Assembly: GCA_937890045.1 (NCBI GenBank)
Contig: CALBXV010000535.1
Coordinates: 1 to 6,554 of the forward strand
Length of the DNA: 6,554 nucleotides
Source of the DNA: an uncultured archaeon
Lineage (GTDB): Archaea; Thermoproteota; Nitrososphaeria; Nitrososphaerales; CALBXV01
Direction: 5' to 3'
Part shown: positions 1 through 4,700 of the stretch, piece after piece
How positions within the stretch are numbered: position 1 is the stretch's first letter
Layout of the letters: each line of letters starts with the position of its first letter
The notes under the pieces: generated by a model
Database searches by the model: none
What the model was told of the DNA's origin: nothing
Seen by the model: only the letters and a program-made list of their open reading frames with translations
Program-made: the position numbers and the translations under genes

Positions 1-75
1 GAAAAAGACCAAGAGGAATCAGAATTCCTACAGCAGAAATTAAATAAAGTTCCAATACCAATTTTTATAGGATAG
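1..75 (+). CDS. 3' end of an upstream gene (probable structural protein, partial)
   Basis: Frame 1 is open from the first base and stops at TAG 73-75, giving 24 residues that begin EKDQEESEFLQQ and end IPIFIG. The codon choice matches the genes that follow. The fragment is too short to name. By T4-like gene order (13, 14, 15) it could be the end of a gp13-like neck protein, but that rests on position only. The ribosome binding site of the next gene (AGGA, 69-72) lies inside its last codons, so the two genes are probably cotranscribed. Confidence 0.7.
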   Translation, partial: EKDQEESEFLQQKLNKVPIPIFIG

Positions 76-79
76 AAAT

Positions 80-565
80 ATGGCTTCAAGATTTTTAAGT
101 CAAACAGACAGAAACTTTTTTGAAACTGTAAATAAAGAATTACTTGGTAGTCCACGTGATAATAGAGATGGAGTTATCAATACTTTTGTCAAGTTATTTC
201 GTTTATCAGTTGAAAATACAACAACTAATTTATATGGTGAAGCATCTGCAGGAAAGATTTATCTACCAGGTGTTCAATTACCTTCATTAGTTTCAGCTGA
301 AGATTTTGATTTTAACACAGATGAATTTGGACCAGATTTAAGACAAGCTGCAACATTTTCATTTGAAAGAGAGTATTTAGTAGGATTACCATTAGTTACA
401 AGTATTGGTGATATAATTGATTGGAATTATGCACATTGGGAAATAGCTTCTTTGAATGAAAATCAGTTAGTTGGTGGACAAGTAGATAGTAACTTTTCGG
501 TTGTGTGTAACGCATTTCTTGTTAGAAAAAGTAATTTACAAATTGAAAGAATACGGAGTAATTAG
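80..565 (+). CDS. Neck protein, T4 gp14-like (head-tail junction)
   Basis: 161 residues, start ATG 80 with AGGA at 69-72 and a 7-base spacer. No signal peptide or membrane segment is visible. Landmarks are an N-terminal helix-like stretch (FLSQTDRNFFETVNKELLG), then NLYGEAS near residue 50, EDFDFNTDEFGPD near 74-86, a GDIIDWN segment near 110, WEIASLNENQL, and a C-terminal FLVRKSNLQIER strand. The GD-I ... -EI- ... F-x-x-S pattern loosely resembles the second half of T4 gp14. The next gene is a gp15-like tail terminator, which is the T4 order. In that family gp14 sits on the completed head with gp13 and forms the site to which the tail docks. T4 gp14 is about 256 residues, so this would be a shorter form. 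The structural role is fairly secure, but the exact gp14 assignment is an inference from weak pattern and context. A gp13-type or other head-tail connector protein is possible. Confidence 0.9.
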   Translation: MASRFLSQTDRNFFETVNKELLGSPRDNRDGVINTFVKLFRLSVENTTTNLYGEASAGKIYLPGVQLPSLVSAEDFDFNTDEFGPDLRQAATFSFEREYLVGLPLVTSIGDIIDWNYAHWEIASLNENQLVGGQVDSNFSVVCNAFLVRKSNLQIERIRSN

Positions 566-567
566 TG
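555..567 (+). promoter_or_regulatory. RBS and GTG start of the gp15-like gene
   Basis: GGAG at 555-558 lies 6 bases before GTG 565-567. The preceding stop codon TAG (563-565) shares its G with the start (TAGTG). The well-placed GGAG and the stop/start fusion support GTG as the true start and suggest translational coupling to the neck gene. Confidence 0.75.
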
Positions 568-1938
568 GCTAGATTAAAACCATTACCAAGGTCACAACGA
601 TATATTTATACCACTCCTCCACCGAATAGAGGAGAGGCACGTCGTCGTGATAAATTAGAGCAGAAAAATGTAGAAGTTACATTGATGGATCACGATGCCG
701 CAATTATGTATTATTTTAAAGAGACTATTTCACCTACAGTAGTAGAACAAGGAGAGGAAATAAAAGTTCCTATTATGTATGCTAATCCAGAAAGATGGAA
801 AACTATACAAAAAAATGGACACCTTAGAGATAATAAAAGACAATTAATAACACCATTGATTGCATTTAGACGTACATCTATTGCAAAAGATGAAACTATG
901 GCAGTAGATAAATTAGATGCTAATGACCCAAAGTTATTTTATACATTTGAGAAAAAATACACTCAAGAAAATCGATATGATAAATTTTCAGCACAGAAAG
1001 GAATTTTACCACAAAGAGAATTATACAATGTAGCAGTCCCAGATTATGTTACTATGAGTTATGAATGTATTATATGGACGGCATATATTGAACAAATGAA
1101 TAGTATTATTGAAAAAATACAATATAGTGATGGGGCATATTGGGGAGAACCTGGAAAATTTAAATTTAAAGTTAATGTAGAAAGTTTTGAAGATGCTACA
1201 GAGATGGCAGATAATGAAAGAATGATTAAAACTTCTTTCACATTTAATTTTAGAGGATATTTGATACCTGAAGCATTTAACAATTATATAAATACTCGAA
1301 AATACTTAACACCAGCTAGAGTTAATATAAACGATGAAACAGATTTAAGTTTTTCACGTATGTATGCACCAGATAAAAGAGCAGAAACTGTAACATTGAC
1401 TGGTGGGAAGCTTTCAAGTGGAGTACCAAGTGGATTAGGGAGTGCTACAGATTTTATACGAGGAGCTCGAAGTGCGGTAGGACAAGAAACTAGAGATTTA
1501 GAATTTACAAACACATTTGGTGGAGATACTTTTTATGTTATGAGGTTTGATGGAGAACCAACTTCAAGTGGAGATTCATTGGCAGTAATGACTTATGGAT
1601 TTGTATCCTCATCTATGACGGAAAAACAGAGTAGTTTTAGTGGATCTCAATCACATTCATTAGAGACAGAGGCTACTCCAGAGAAACAAATATATCAAGT
1701 TACTGTGCCGAGTGAGAGAGAATTATATTCGGGTACTGTTTATGTATCAATAAATGGGAGTTTTTTATCAAGTAACCCATCAAATCAAACAACAGTAACT
1801 ACTGATTATGATTTTTATATTAGTTCTACTGCAGACGGTAAAATAGCAATTAATAAATTATATACTGGTGGAGTGGGAATAAATATAGATAAAGCAGATG
1901 ATGTAGTAATAAAATATGTATTGACAACCGCACCATGA
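565..1938 (+). CDS. 15: Tail terminator / proximal sheath stabiliser, T4 gp15-like, with C-terminal extension
   Basis: 457 residues. Residues about 40-236 follow the pattern of T4 gp15: MDHDAAIMYYF, then EEIKVPIMYANPERW (64-78), the strand ITPLIAF (95-101), PDYVTMSYECIIWTAYIEQM (159-178) leading into a helix (SIIEKIQ), and a last strand FTFNFRGYLIPE. T4 gp15 has the equivalent elements: I-x-VPI-Y-A, LPRI, P-I-M-YEL-I-T-Y and a final F-V-G-W-YP. In T4, gp15 forms a hexamer capping the tail tube and sheath and binds the neck. T4 gp15 is about 272 residues; here some 200 extra residues follow. The extension is Ser/Thr/Gly-rich and ends in VYVSINGSFL (392-401) and DDVVIKY (445-451), a beta-type module seen again in the next two proteins. 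An N-terminal basic, proline-rich segment (1-35) is also extra. The gene begins at GTG and ends in ATGA with the next gene, indicating one operon. Identity is fairly sure; the role of the extension is unknown. Confidence 0.9.
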   Translation: MARLKPLPRSQRYIYTTPPPNRGEARRRDKLEQKNVEVTLMDHDAAIMYYFKETISPTVVEQGEEIKVPIMYANPERWKTIQKNGHLRDNKRQLITPLIAFRRTSIAKDETMAVDKLDANDPKLFYTFEKKYTQENRYDKFSAQKGILPQRELYNVAVPDYVTMSYECIIWTAYIEQMNSIIEKIQYSDGAYWGEPGKFKFKVNVESFEDATEMADNERMIKTSFTFNFRGYLIPEAFNNYINTRKYLTPARVNINDETDLSFSRMYAPDKRAETVTLTGGKLSSGVPSGLGSATDFIRGARSAVGQETRDLEFTNTFGGDTFYVMRFDGEPTSSGDSLAVMTYGFVSSSMTEKQSSFSGSQSHSLETEATPEKQIYQVTVPSERELYSGTVYVSINGSFLSSNPSNQTTVTTDYDFYISSTADGKIAINKLYTGGVGINIDKADDVVIKYVLTTAP

Positions 1939-2462
1939 TAACAGAATTACAAGGATATAAAGGTTCAACAAGAAAATATACCGCTCCAGTAAGTGAATCG
2001 GTATTTAGTGGAGACCAATTACAATTTTATAGTAATTTATCGGGGAGTTTAAAAGATGGTAGACAAGATAAGATGCCATTTACGATGAATATGAGAAATG
2101 CTAGAGCTACAGATTTACATCATGTATTACATTATAGAGATGCTATACGATTTATACAAAGACATAGAAGAGAATTGAGATATAGTGATATAGAGACAAA
2201 TGCGTCAACATATCAAACTTTTAATTTAGGGATATCCTCTGGATATAGTGCAACTGCAATGGGAATGAGAGTGAAAGTAAATGGAATTCAACAAACTAAT
2301 AAAACTCCCTGGACGAATACTTCAGGAGTAGATTGGTATTTTGCTACTAATTATAGAAAGATACATATACGGAAACGTTATTTATTAAATGGAGAGCTAT
2401 ATGGGATTACTTTACAAGATGGTGACGAGATACAACTTGAATTTCAAACGGAAATAATATAA
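1935..2462 (+). CDS. Hypothetical structural protein with C-terminal 'VNG' beta module
   Basis: 175 residues. ATG 1935 overlaps the preceding stop in ATGA. No clear Shine-Dalgarno sequence precedes it, so translation probably depends on coupling with the gp15-like gene. I do not recognise the family. Residues 1-110 contain a basic, helix-like stretch (YRDAIRFIQRHRRELRY, about 67-83). From 113 on the protein looks beta-rich: VKVNGIQQ (113-120), a YRKIHIRKRYLL strand, then QDGDEIQLEFQTE (161-173). This last half has the same layout as the C-termini of the genes before and after it. No signal peptide, membrane helix or catalytic motif is visible. Position between a tail terminator and a fibre-type protein suggests a virion component, perhaps a tail- or fibre-attachment protein. 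That is inference. Confidence 0.88.
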   Translation: MITELQGYKGSTRKYTAPVSESVFSGDQLQFYSNLSGSLKDGRQDKMPFTMNMRNARATDLHHVLHYRDAIRFIQRHRRELRYSDIETNASTYQTFNLGISSGYSATAMGMRVKVNGIQQTNKTPWTNTSGVDWYFATNYRKIHIRKRYLLNGELYGITLQDGDEIQLEFQTEII

Positions 2463-3475
2463 TGGCATTAATAGATTTATCAAGACAAGCAAAAGCAGCA
2501 ACAGTAGCTGGACAAACATTAAGAACTACTGAAGTAATTAATTCTGATACAGGATTATATGAAATTGAATGGGATACTTTTACTGCAGATGAACTTGGTA
2601 CTGGATCACTTGATGCCGGTACCAGTGGATATGTTGCAGGAAAAAATTTATATTTATATGATGCAGTAGAACAATCTGGTGGTGGAAACATATATTCTAC
2701 TGGAAGTTATGGTTCAAATCTTGTTTTACAAATAAATCCATTAGGACACCCAACTGGTTCGGTAAAAATTTGGGGAGATTTAATTGTCGAAGGCACTTCA
2801 AGTGTATTTAATCAATCCACGATTTCAATTGAAGATCCTATTGTTGATATAAACTTTACAGGTTCTACTGCATTAACTGCAACTGATGCTGGACTGAGAG
2901 TTGGTAGAAGTGGTGGAACTAATGCACAATTACTATGGGATCAATCTGAAACAAGATGGGCTATAGATAATGCAGCTGGTAGTAATATCAATATAGTTGG
3001 TTCATCCACTACCGATACATTAACAAACAAAACAATTACTTCACTGGCATCTTCTACTATGGGGAGTAACGCCGATTTAACATTTAGTGGTGGTGGAGAA
3101 GTATTAGGATTACCTGCTACTGCAAGTGTAGATAATGCTTCTACTTCAAAAATATATGTACAACATAGATTAGATTATTTGAGAAAATCTTATGTTAAGA
3201 AAGCTTCATCATTTTTAACCGCGGCAACAGTAGGTGAGGTTACGGGATATGCCACGGCCAGTTTTTCAGCCACATCAGCATCAGCCCCAACAGGAATTAC
3301 TGCAACGAGTGAAGATGATTATGTATTTTTTATAAATGGGCAATATATGGAACACGATGCATTAGAAATTGAGCAAAGTGGTTCTCAATTTTTATTAAAA
3401 GTAGATGTGGATTCTATAGGTTATGTATTAGAGAGTGATGACGAAATTATCGCTCACGGTAAATTTAACGCTTAA
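2462..3475 (+). CDS. Fibre-type virion structural protein
   Basis: 337 residues. ATG 2462 shares its A with the previous stop (TAATG), and GGAA at 2450-2453 gives an 8-base spacer. The centre carries a segment common in fibre-like proteins of marine T4-like phages: WGDLIVEGTSSVFNQSTISI (104-123), IEDPIVDINF, TDAGLRVG (141-148), then LLWDQSETRWAI (157-168) and DTLTNKTITS (185-194). A helix-like linker near 230-250 (IYVQHRLDYLRKSYVKK) leads to a C-terminal beta domain with FFINGQYMEHDAL (289-301) and ESDDEIIAHGKF (324-335). Composition is rich in Ser, Thr, Gly and Ala. No signal peptide is seen and no chaperone or peptidase motif was recognised. A role as a tail-fibre, whisker or baseplate-appended protein is inferred from these motifs. 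The stop codon abuts the stop of a convergent minus-strand gene with no spacer, so this ends the first plus-strand block. Confidence 0.93.
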   Translation: MALIDLSRQAKAATVAGQTLRTTEVINSDTGLYEIEWDTFTADELGTGSLDAGTSGYVAGKNLYLYDAVEQSGGGNIYSTGSYGSNLVLQINPLGHPTGSVKIWGDLIVEGTSSVFNQSTISIEDPIVDINFTGSTALTATDAGLRVGRSGGTNAQLLWDQSETRWAIDNAAGSNINIVGSSTTDTLTNKTITSLASSTMGSNADLTFSGGGEVLGLPATASVDNASTSKIYVQHRLDYLRKSYVKKASSFLTAATVGEVTGYATASFSATSASAPTGITATSEDDYVFFINGQYMEHDALEIEQSGSQFLLKVDVDSIGYVLESDDEIIAHGKFNA

Positions 3476-3832
3476 TTATAAATAATTGGGTCCAGTCCAA
3501 GCAAACCAATCAGTATTAGTATCGAATATAGAACCTCTCACGTGTTTAGCGGGTGAACTCCAACTAGCCGCTTTAAATACATCTCCAGTTTTAAATGGAA
3601 TACCTTTATGAACACCACCCTTTTTAGCAACAAATCCCCAAACTGAATTATCTCGTATAATTTTAATAAATTTCCTACCAGGTTTTAATGATAGTTCATC
3701 TTCCCTTATAGGATTTCCATTACACCATTTTACATAATCTAAATGAATATTTTCTAATAGATTATCCAAAGCTTCATCAAAGTCATTTTTGACTACTTTT
3801 GGTGTGATTCCATTAATAAATTTAAAACTCAT
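3476..3832 (-). CDS. Small hypothetical phage protein, antisense accessory gene
   Basis: 118 residues, read leftward from ATG at 3832-3830. AAGGG with 7 bases to the ATG (about 3840-3844 on this strand) is a good ribosome binding site, and a sigma70-type promoter at 3858-3887 places the transcript start about 20 bases upstream. The N-terminus looks helical (NDFDEALDNLLENIHLDYV). The rest looks like a compact beta fold: LKPGRKFIKIIRDNSVWGFV, then GIPFKTGDVFKAASWSSPAK, HVRGSIFD and a terminal WFAWTGPNYL. The block GRK-x-I-K-I ... GD-x-KAASW-x-x-PA-x-x-x-RG is one I associate with uncharacterised small proteins of marine phages and no function is known to me. There is no signal peptide, membrane helix or catalytic motif. 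It sits opposite to all structural genes and ends stop-to-stop against the fibre-type gene, so it looks like an independently expressed accessory gene. No intrinsic terminator is visible after it. Confidence 0.88.
   Translation of the reverse strand: MSFKFINGITPKVVKNDFDEALDNLLENIHLDYVKWCNGNPIREDELSLKPGRKFIKIIRDNSVWGFVAKKGGVHKGIPFKTGDVFKAASWSSPAKHVRGSIFDTNTDWFAWTGPNYL
3477..3484 (+). promoter_or_regulatory. Possible T4-type late promoter (TATAAATA)
   Basis: TATAAATA, the consensus -10 box of T4-like late promoters (gp55-dependent in T4), lies directly after the stop codon of the fibre-type gene. Transcription would start near 3494 and run antisense through the minus-strand cassette toward the large fibre gene at 4672. 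The same 8-mer also occurs inside genes at 1287 and 4971, as expected by chance in AT-rich DNA, so only its intergenic placement argues for function. Confidence 0.35.
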
Positions 3833-3853
3833 TTTTATTCCCTTAATTAACTA

Positions 3854-3909
3854 CCCAAATATAACACTAAAATACTATACAAGTCAAGCCTTTTTTTAAT
3901 TATTTTCAA
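3854..3909. repeat. Direct repeat, copy 1 (promoter repeat)
   Basis: This 56-base segment matches 4321-4376 at 45 of 56 positions without a gap, counted by hand. The match covers the -10, spacer, -35 and A-tract of the minus-strand promoter. Differences cluster in the spacer and transcript-start side, while TATATT, TTGACT and the A-tract are kept. Confidence 0.8.
3858..3887 (-). promoter_or_regulatory. Sigma70-type promoter P1 for the 118-residue gene
   Basis: On the minus strand TTGACT (3887-3882), an 18-base spacer and TATATT (3863-3858) form a near-consensus promoter. An A-rich tract (3891-3898) just upstream could act as an UP element. The predicted start near 3851 gives a short leader of about 20 nt before the gene at 3832. 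The whole element is repeated at 4321-4376, with both boxes and the spacing conserved, which supports function. Confidence 0.75.
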
Positions 3910-3933
3910 GTGGTTAGTAATACTACCCACTTG
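3907..3933. repeat. 27-bp imperfect palindrome upstream of promoter P1
   Basis: CAAGTGG-T-TAGTA, one central base, then TACTA-C-CCACTTG: 12 of 13 positions pair. It lies just upstream (in promoter P1's direction) of the A-tract. The near-perfect symmetry with a single central base fits a dimeric-protein binding site better than an RNA hairpin, but no run of U follows on either strand. No equivalent is seen beside promoter P2. Confidence 0.5.
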
Positions 3934-3942
3934 ACATAGCTT

Positions 3943-3964
3943 TATCAACCGCATAGCGTTGATA
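3943..3964. repeat. Short inverted repeat (TATCAAC/GTTGATA)
   Basis: TATCAAC (3943-3949) and GTTGATA (3958-3964) form a 7-bp stem, extended to 9 bp if one C is bulged. A third TATCAAC copy follows at about 3966. It lies in the non-coding stretch between the first minus-strand gene and the terminator of the second. Function is unknown: it may be a second operator-like site or a weak RNA hairpin. Confidence 0.4.
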
Positions 3965-3990
3965 ATATCAACCCTTATAGTTTAAAGCAC

Positions 3991-4019
3991 AAAAAAAGGG
4001 AAGAAATTAATCTTCCCTT
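3991..4019 (-). terminator. Intrinsic terminator of the 50-residue minus-strand gene
   Basis: On the minus strand AAGGGAAGA (4019-4011), a 6-base loop and TCTTCCCTT (4004-3996) make a perfect 9-bp stem, followed by an unbroken T run to 3991. It starts 8 bases after the stop codon at 4027. This isolates the second minus-strand transcript from the first promoter and gene downstream. Confidence 0.85.
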
Positions 4020-4026
4020 GTAATGT

Positions 4027-4179
4027 TTATTTCCTCCTCTTACCTTTAATCATAAGATGTATAACGTCAACCAACTTATGTTTGTTTTCAAATTTAATTG
4101 GATAACTAACAGTTGTTGATTCTATTAACTCACCATTCTTATAAATGGTAGTTTGTATAGTATATTTTTTATTAGACAT
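4027..4179 (-). CDS. Small hypothetical protein (50 residues), antisense accessory gene
   Basis: 50 residues, starting MSNKKYTIQTTIYKNGELIE and ending LMIKGKRRK. I chose ATG 4179-4177 because AAAGGAAA lies 7 bases before it. An in-frame ATG further upstream (4221) would add 14 residues but has no ribosome binding site and falls at the edge of a 9-bp hairpin. The product is short, basic and looks like two or three beta strands (YTIQTTIYKNGELIESTTVSY) followed by a helix (KHKLVDVIHLMIKG). There are no cysteines and no signal peptide. I do not recognise the family. It has its own promoter (4325-4354), a structured leader and its own terminator (3991-4019), a complete single-gene transcription unit inside a late structural region. 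This organisation argues that it is a real gene despite its size. A small regulatory or host-takeover protein is possible but unproven. Confidence 0.72.
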   Translation of the reverse strand: MSNKKYTIQTTIYKNGELIESTTVSYPIKFENKHKLVDVIHLMIKGKRRK

Positions 4180-4184
4180 ATTGT

Positions 4185-4191
4185 TTCCTTT
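4185..4191 (-). promoter_or_regulatory. RBS deciding the start of the 50-residue gene
   Basis: AAAGGAAA on the minus strand, with GGA at 4189-4187 and 7 bases to ATG 4179. This supports the internal start over the in-frame ATG at 4221. Confidence 0.65.
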
Positions 4192-4211
4192 ACTATTATT
4201 GTTTATGAAGA

Positions 4212-4243
4212 ATACCGACATTCAAGTGATTTTGTGTCGGTAT
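4212..4243 (-). other. 9-bp hairpin in the leader RNA
   Basis: Perfect 9-bp inverted repeat ATACCGACA (4212-4220) and TGTCGGTAT (4235-4243) with a 14-base loop. It has no T run after it on the minus strand, so it is not a simple terminator. It lies 23 bases upstream of the AAAGGAAA site. Confidence 0.6.
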
Positions 4244-4320
4244 CACCCGTTCCCTGATTACACCTCGCTATTACGGGAGGGAAGCTTATTTCAATTAGTC
4301 AATATGTCTATCAAATCATA

Positions 4321-4376
4321 CCTAAATATACAACATAAAAGCTATATAAGTCAAGCTTTTTTTTATTTATTTTCCA
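4321..4376. repeat. Direct repeat, copy 2 (promoter repeat)
   Basis: Second copy of the 56-base promoter element at 3854-3909 (45 of 56 identical, no gaps). The two copies start 467 bases apart in the same orientation and each precedes a minus-strand gene. Confidence 0.8.
4325..4354 (-). promoter_or_regulatory. Sigma70-type promoter P2 for the leader and 50-residue gene
   Basis: On the minus strand TTGACT (4354-4349), 18-base spacer, TATATT (4330-4325), with an eight-base A-tract upstream (4357-4364). Same boxes and spacing as P1. Predicted start near 4318. Such host-type promoters in T4-like phages are usually early, so the pair probably works with the unmodified host polymerase (inference). 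Confidence 0.75.
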
Positions 4377-4418
4377 CTATTCTTCTACTATTTCAGTTAA
4401 GTGATATTTATTAATGAT

Positions 4419-4700
4419 ATGAGAAAACGCCATTGGAAGAACCGCAAAAATAGAAAGTGTCCCGATTGTAGTAAAATGATTACGTATACGAGAAAAGACG
4501 CCTTTGACCGAGCTGTAGGAAACAATGCCGTTTGTAAGTCCTGTGCCCAATTAGATAGGAAAGTTTCAATGGATACGATTGAGAAATTGAAACAACCTAA
4601 AACCATTGAACACAAGAAACATATTTCTAAAGGGATGAAAATGTATTGGGAACGAATAAAACGAGAAGAATATGGCACTTTTGCACAGCAGACAGATTGA
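4419..4700 (+). CDS. Homing-endonuclease-type DNA-binding protein, probably truncated (zinc ribbon + NUMOD3-like)
   Basis: 93 residues from ATG 4419. The frame opens at GTG 4401 directly after a TAA, adding 6 residues if used. Neither start has a Shine-Dalgarno sequence or an obvious promoter. Residues 1-13 are very basic. C14-P-D-C17 and C39-K-S-C42 form a four-cysteine zinc ribbon. TIEKLKQPKTIEHKKHISKG (53-72) resembles the NUMOD3 DNA-binding helices found in phage GIY-YIG and HNH homing enzymes. No GIY-YIG or H-N-H catalytic motif follows. The last ten codons (EEYGTFAQQTD region) lie inside the fibre gene that starts at 4672, read in another frame, so the original 3' part with the nuclease was probably lost at this junction. 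Alternatives are a small free-standing DNA-binding regulator or an intact minimal protein. The homing-family link is an inference from motif pattern. Confidence 0.7.
   Translation: MRKRHWKNRKNRKCPDCSKMITYTRKDAFDRAVGNNAVCKSCAQLDRKVSMDTIEKLKQPKTIEHKKHISKGMKMYWERIKREEYGTFAQQTD
4663..4674 (+). promoter_or_regulatory. RBS and start of the large fibre gene
   Basis: GAGAAG at 4663-4668 lies just before ATG 4672-4674. An in-frame TAA at 4657-4659 excludes any start further upstream. The site is inside the endonuclease-like frame, so ribosomes reading that frame would pass over this start. Confidence 0.65.

Larger units (their letters stand above)
4180..4318 (-). ncRNA. Structured 5' leader of the 50-residue gene, candidate cis-regulatory RNA
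   Basis: Promoter P2 should start transcription near 4318, leaving about 139 nt before the ATG at 4179, unusually long beside the roughly 20-nt leader of P1. The leader is more GC-rich than its surroundings and folds: AUACCGACA (4243-4235) pairs perfectly with UGUCGGUAU (4220-4212) across a 14-base loop. Upstream of this, UUCCCU can pair with AGGGAA, and CCCGU with ACGGG. These two pairings interlock and so would be alternatives. GUGAU/AUCAC also competes with the 9-bp hairpin. Competing stems in front of a ribosome binding site suggest a switch or a stability element. I compared it by memory with common riboswitch cores and found no convincing match. Confidence 0.45.

Noticed and set aside
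1287..1294. TATAAATA late-promoter box inside the gp15-like gene (another at 4971-4978, and one on the minus strand at 603-610)
   Set aside because: They lie in coding sequence with no gene start behind them. Such 8-mers are expected by chance at this base composition.
1059..1514. Two minus-strand open frames of about 75 codons
   Set aside because: Both lie wholly inside the gp15-like gene, whose protein sequence fits a known family. Neither has a promoter or ribosome binding site.
2407..2691. Minus-strand 94-codon open frame
   Set aside because: It spans the junction of two well-supported plus-strand genes and has no start signals.
3931..3966. Plus-strand TTGACA as a -35 box
   Set aside because: The only decent -10 candidate (GATAAT, 3961-3966) is 24 bases away. 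With 17-18 bases only TAGCGT or AGCGTT is available.
4212..4300. tRNA or cobalamin riboswitch in the leader
   Set aside because: There is no GGTTCRA-type T arm or acceptor stem. AGGGAA and GGGUG recall a B12 riboswitch, but the GCCACUG box and the usual order of stems are missing.
4250..4300. H-type pseudoknot from UCCCU/AGGGA and CCCGU/ACGGG
   Set aside because: Both pairs of arms are directly adjacent, leaving no loop to cross the grooves. Alternative pairing is more likely than simultaneous pairing.
4337..4364. Possible plus-strand terminator (AAAAGCT/AGCTTTT stem plus T run)
   Set aside because: The stem has only two G-C pairs, and it is not preserved in the sister repeat at 3854-3909. 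The T run is explained as the A-tract of the minus-strand promoter.
4145..4414. Plus-strand 89-codon open frame with a hydrophobic N-terminus
   Set aside because: It runs antisense through the 50-residue gene, its leader and promoter P2. It has no ribosome binding site and the hydrophobicity comes from the T-rich antisense of A-rich sequence.
4397..4678. Minus-strand 93-codon hydrophobic open frame
   Set aside because: It mirrors the zinc-ribbon frame almost exactly. The plus-strand reading has a clear CxxC...CxxC pattern and basic helices, so the antisense is the shadow.
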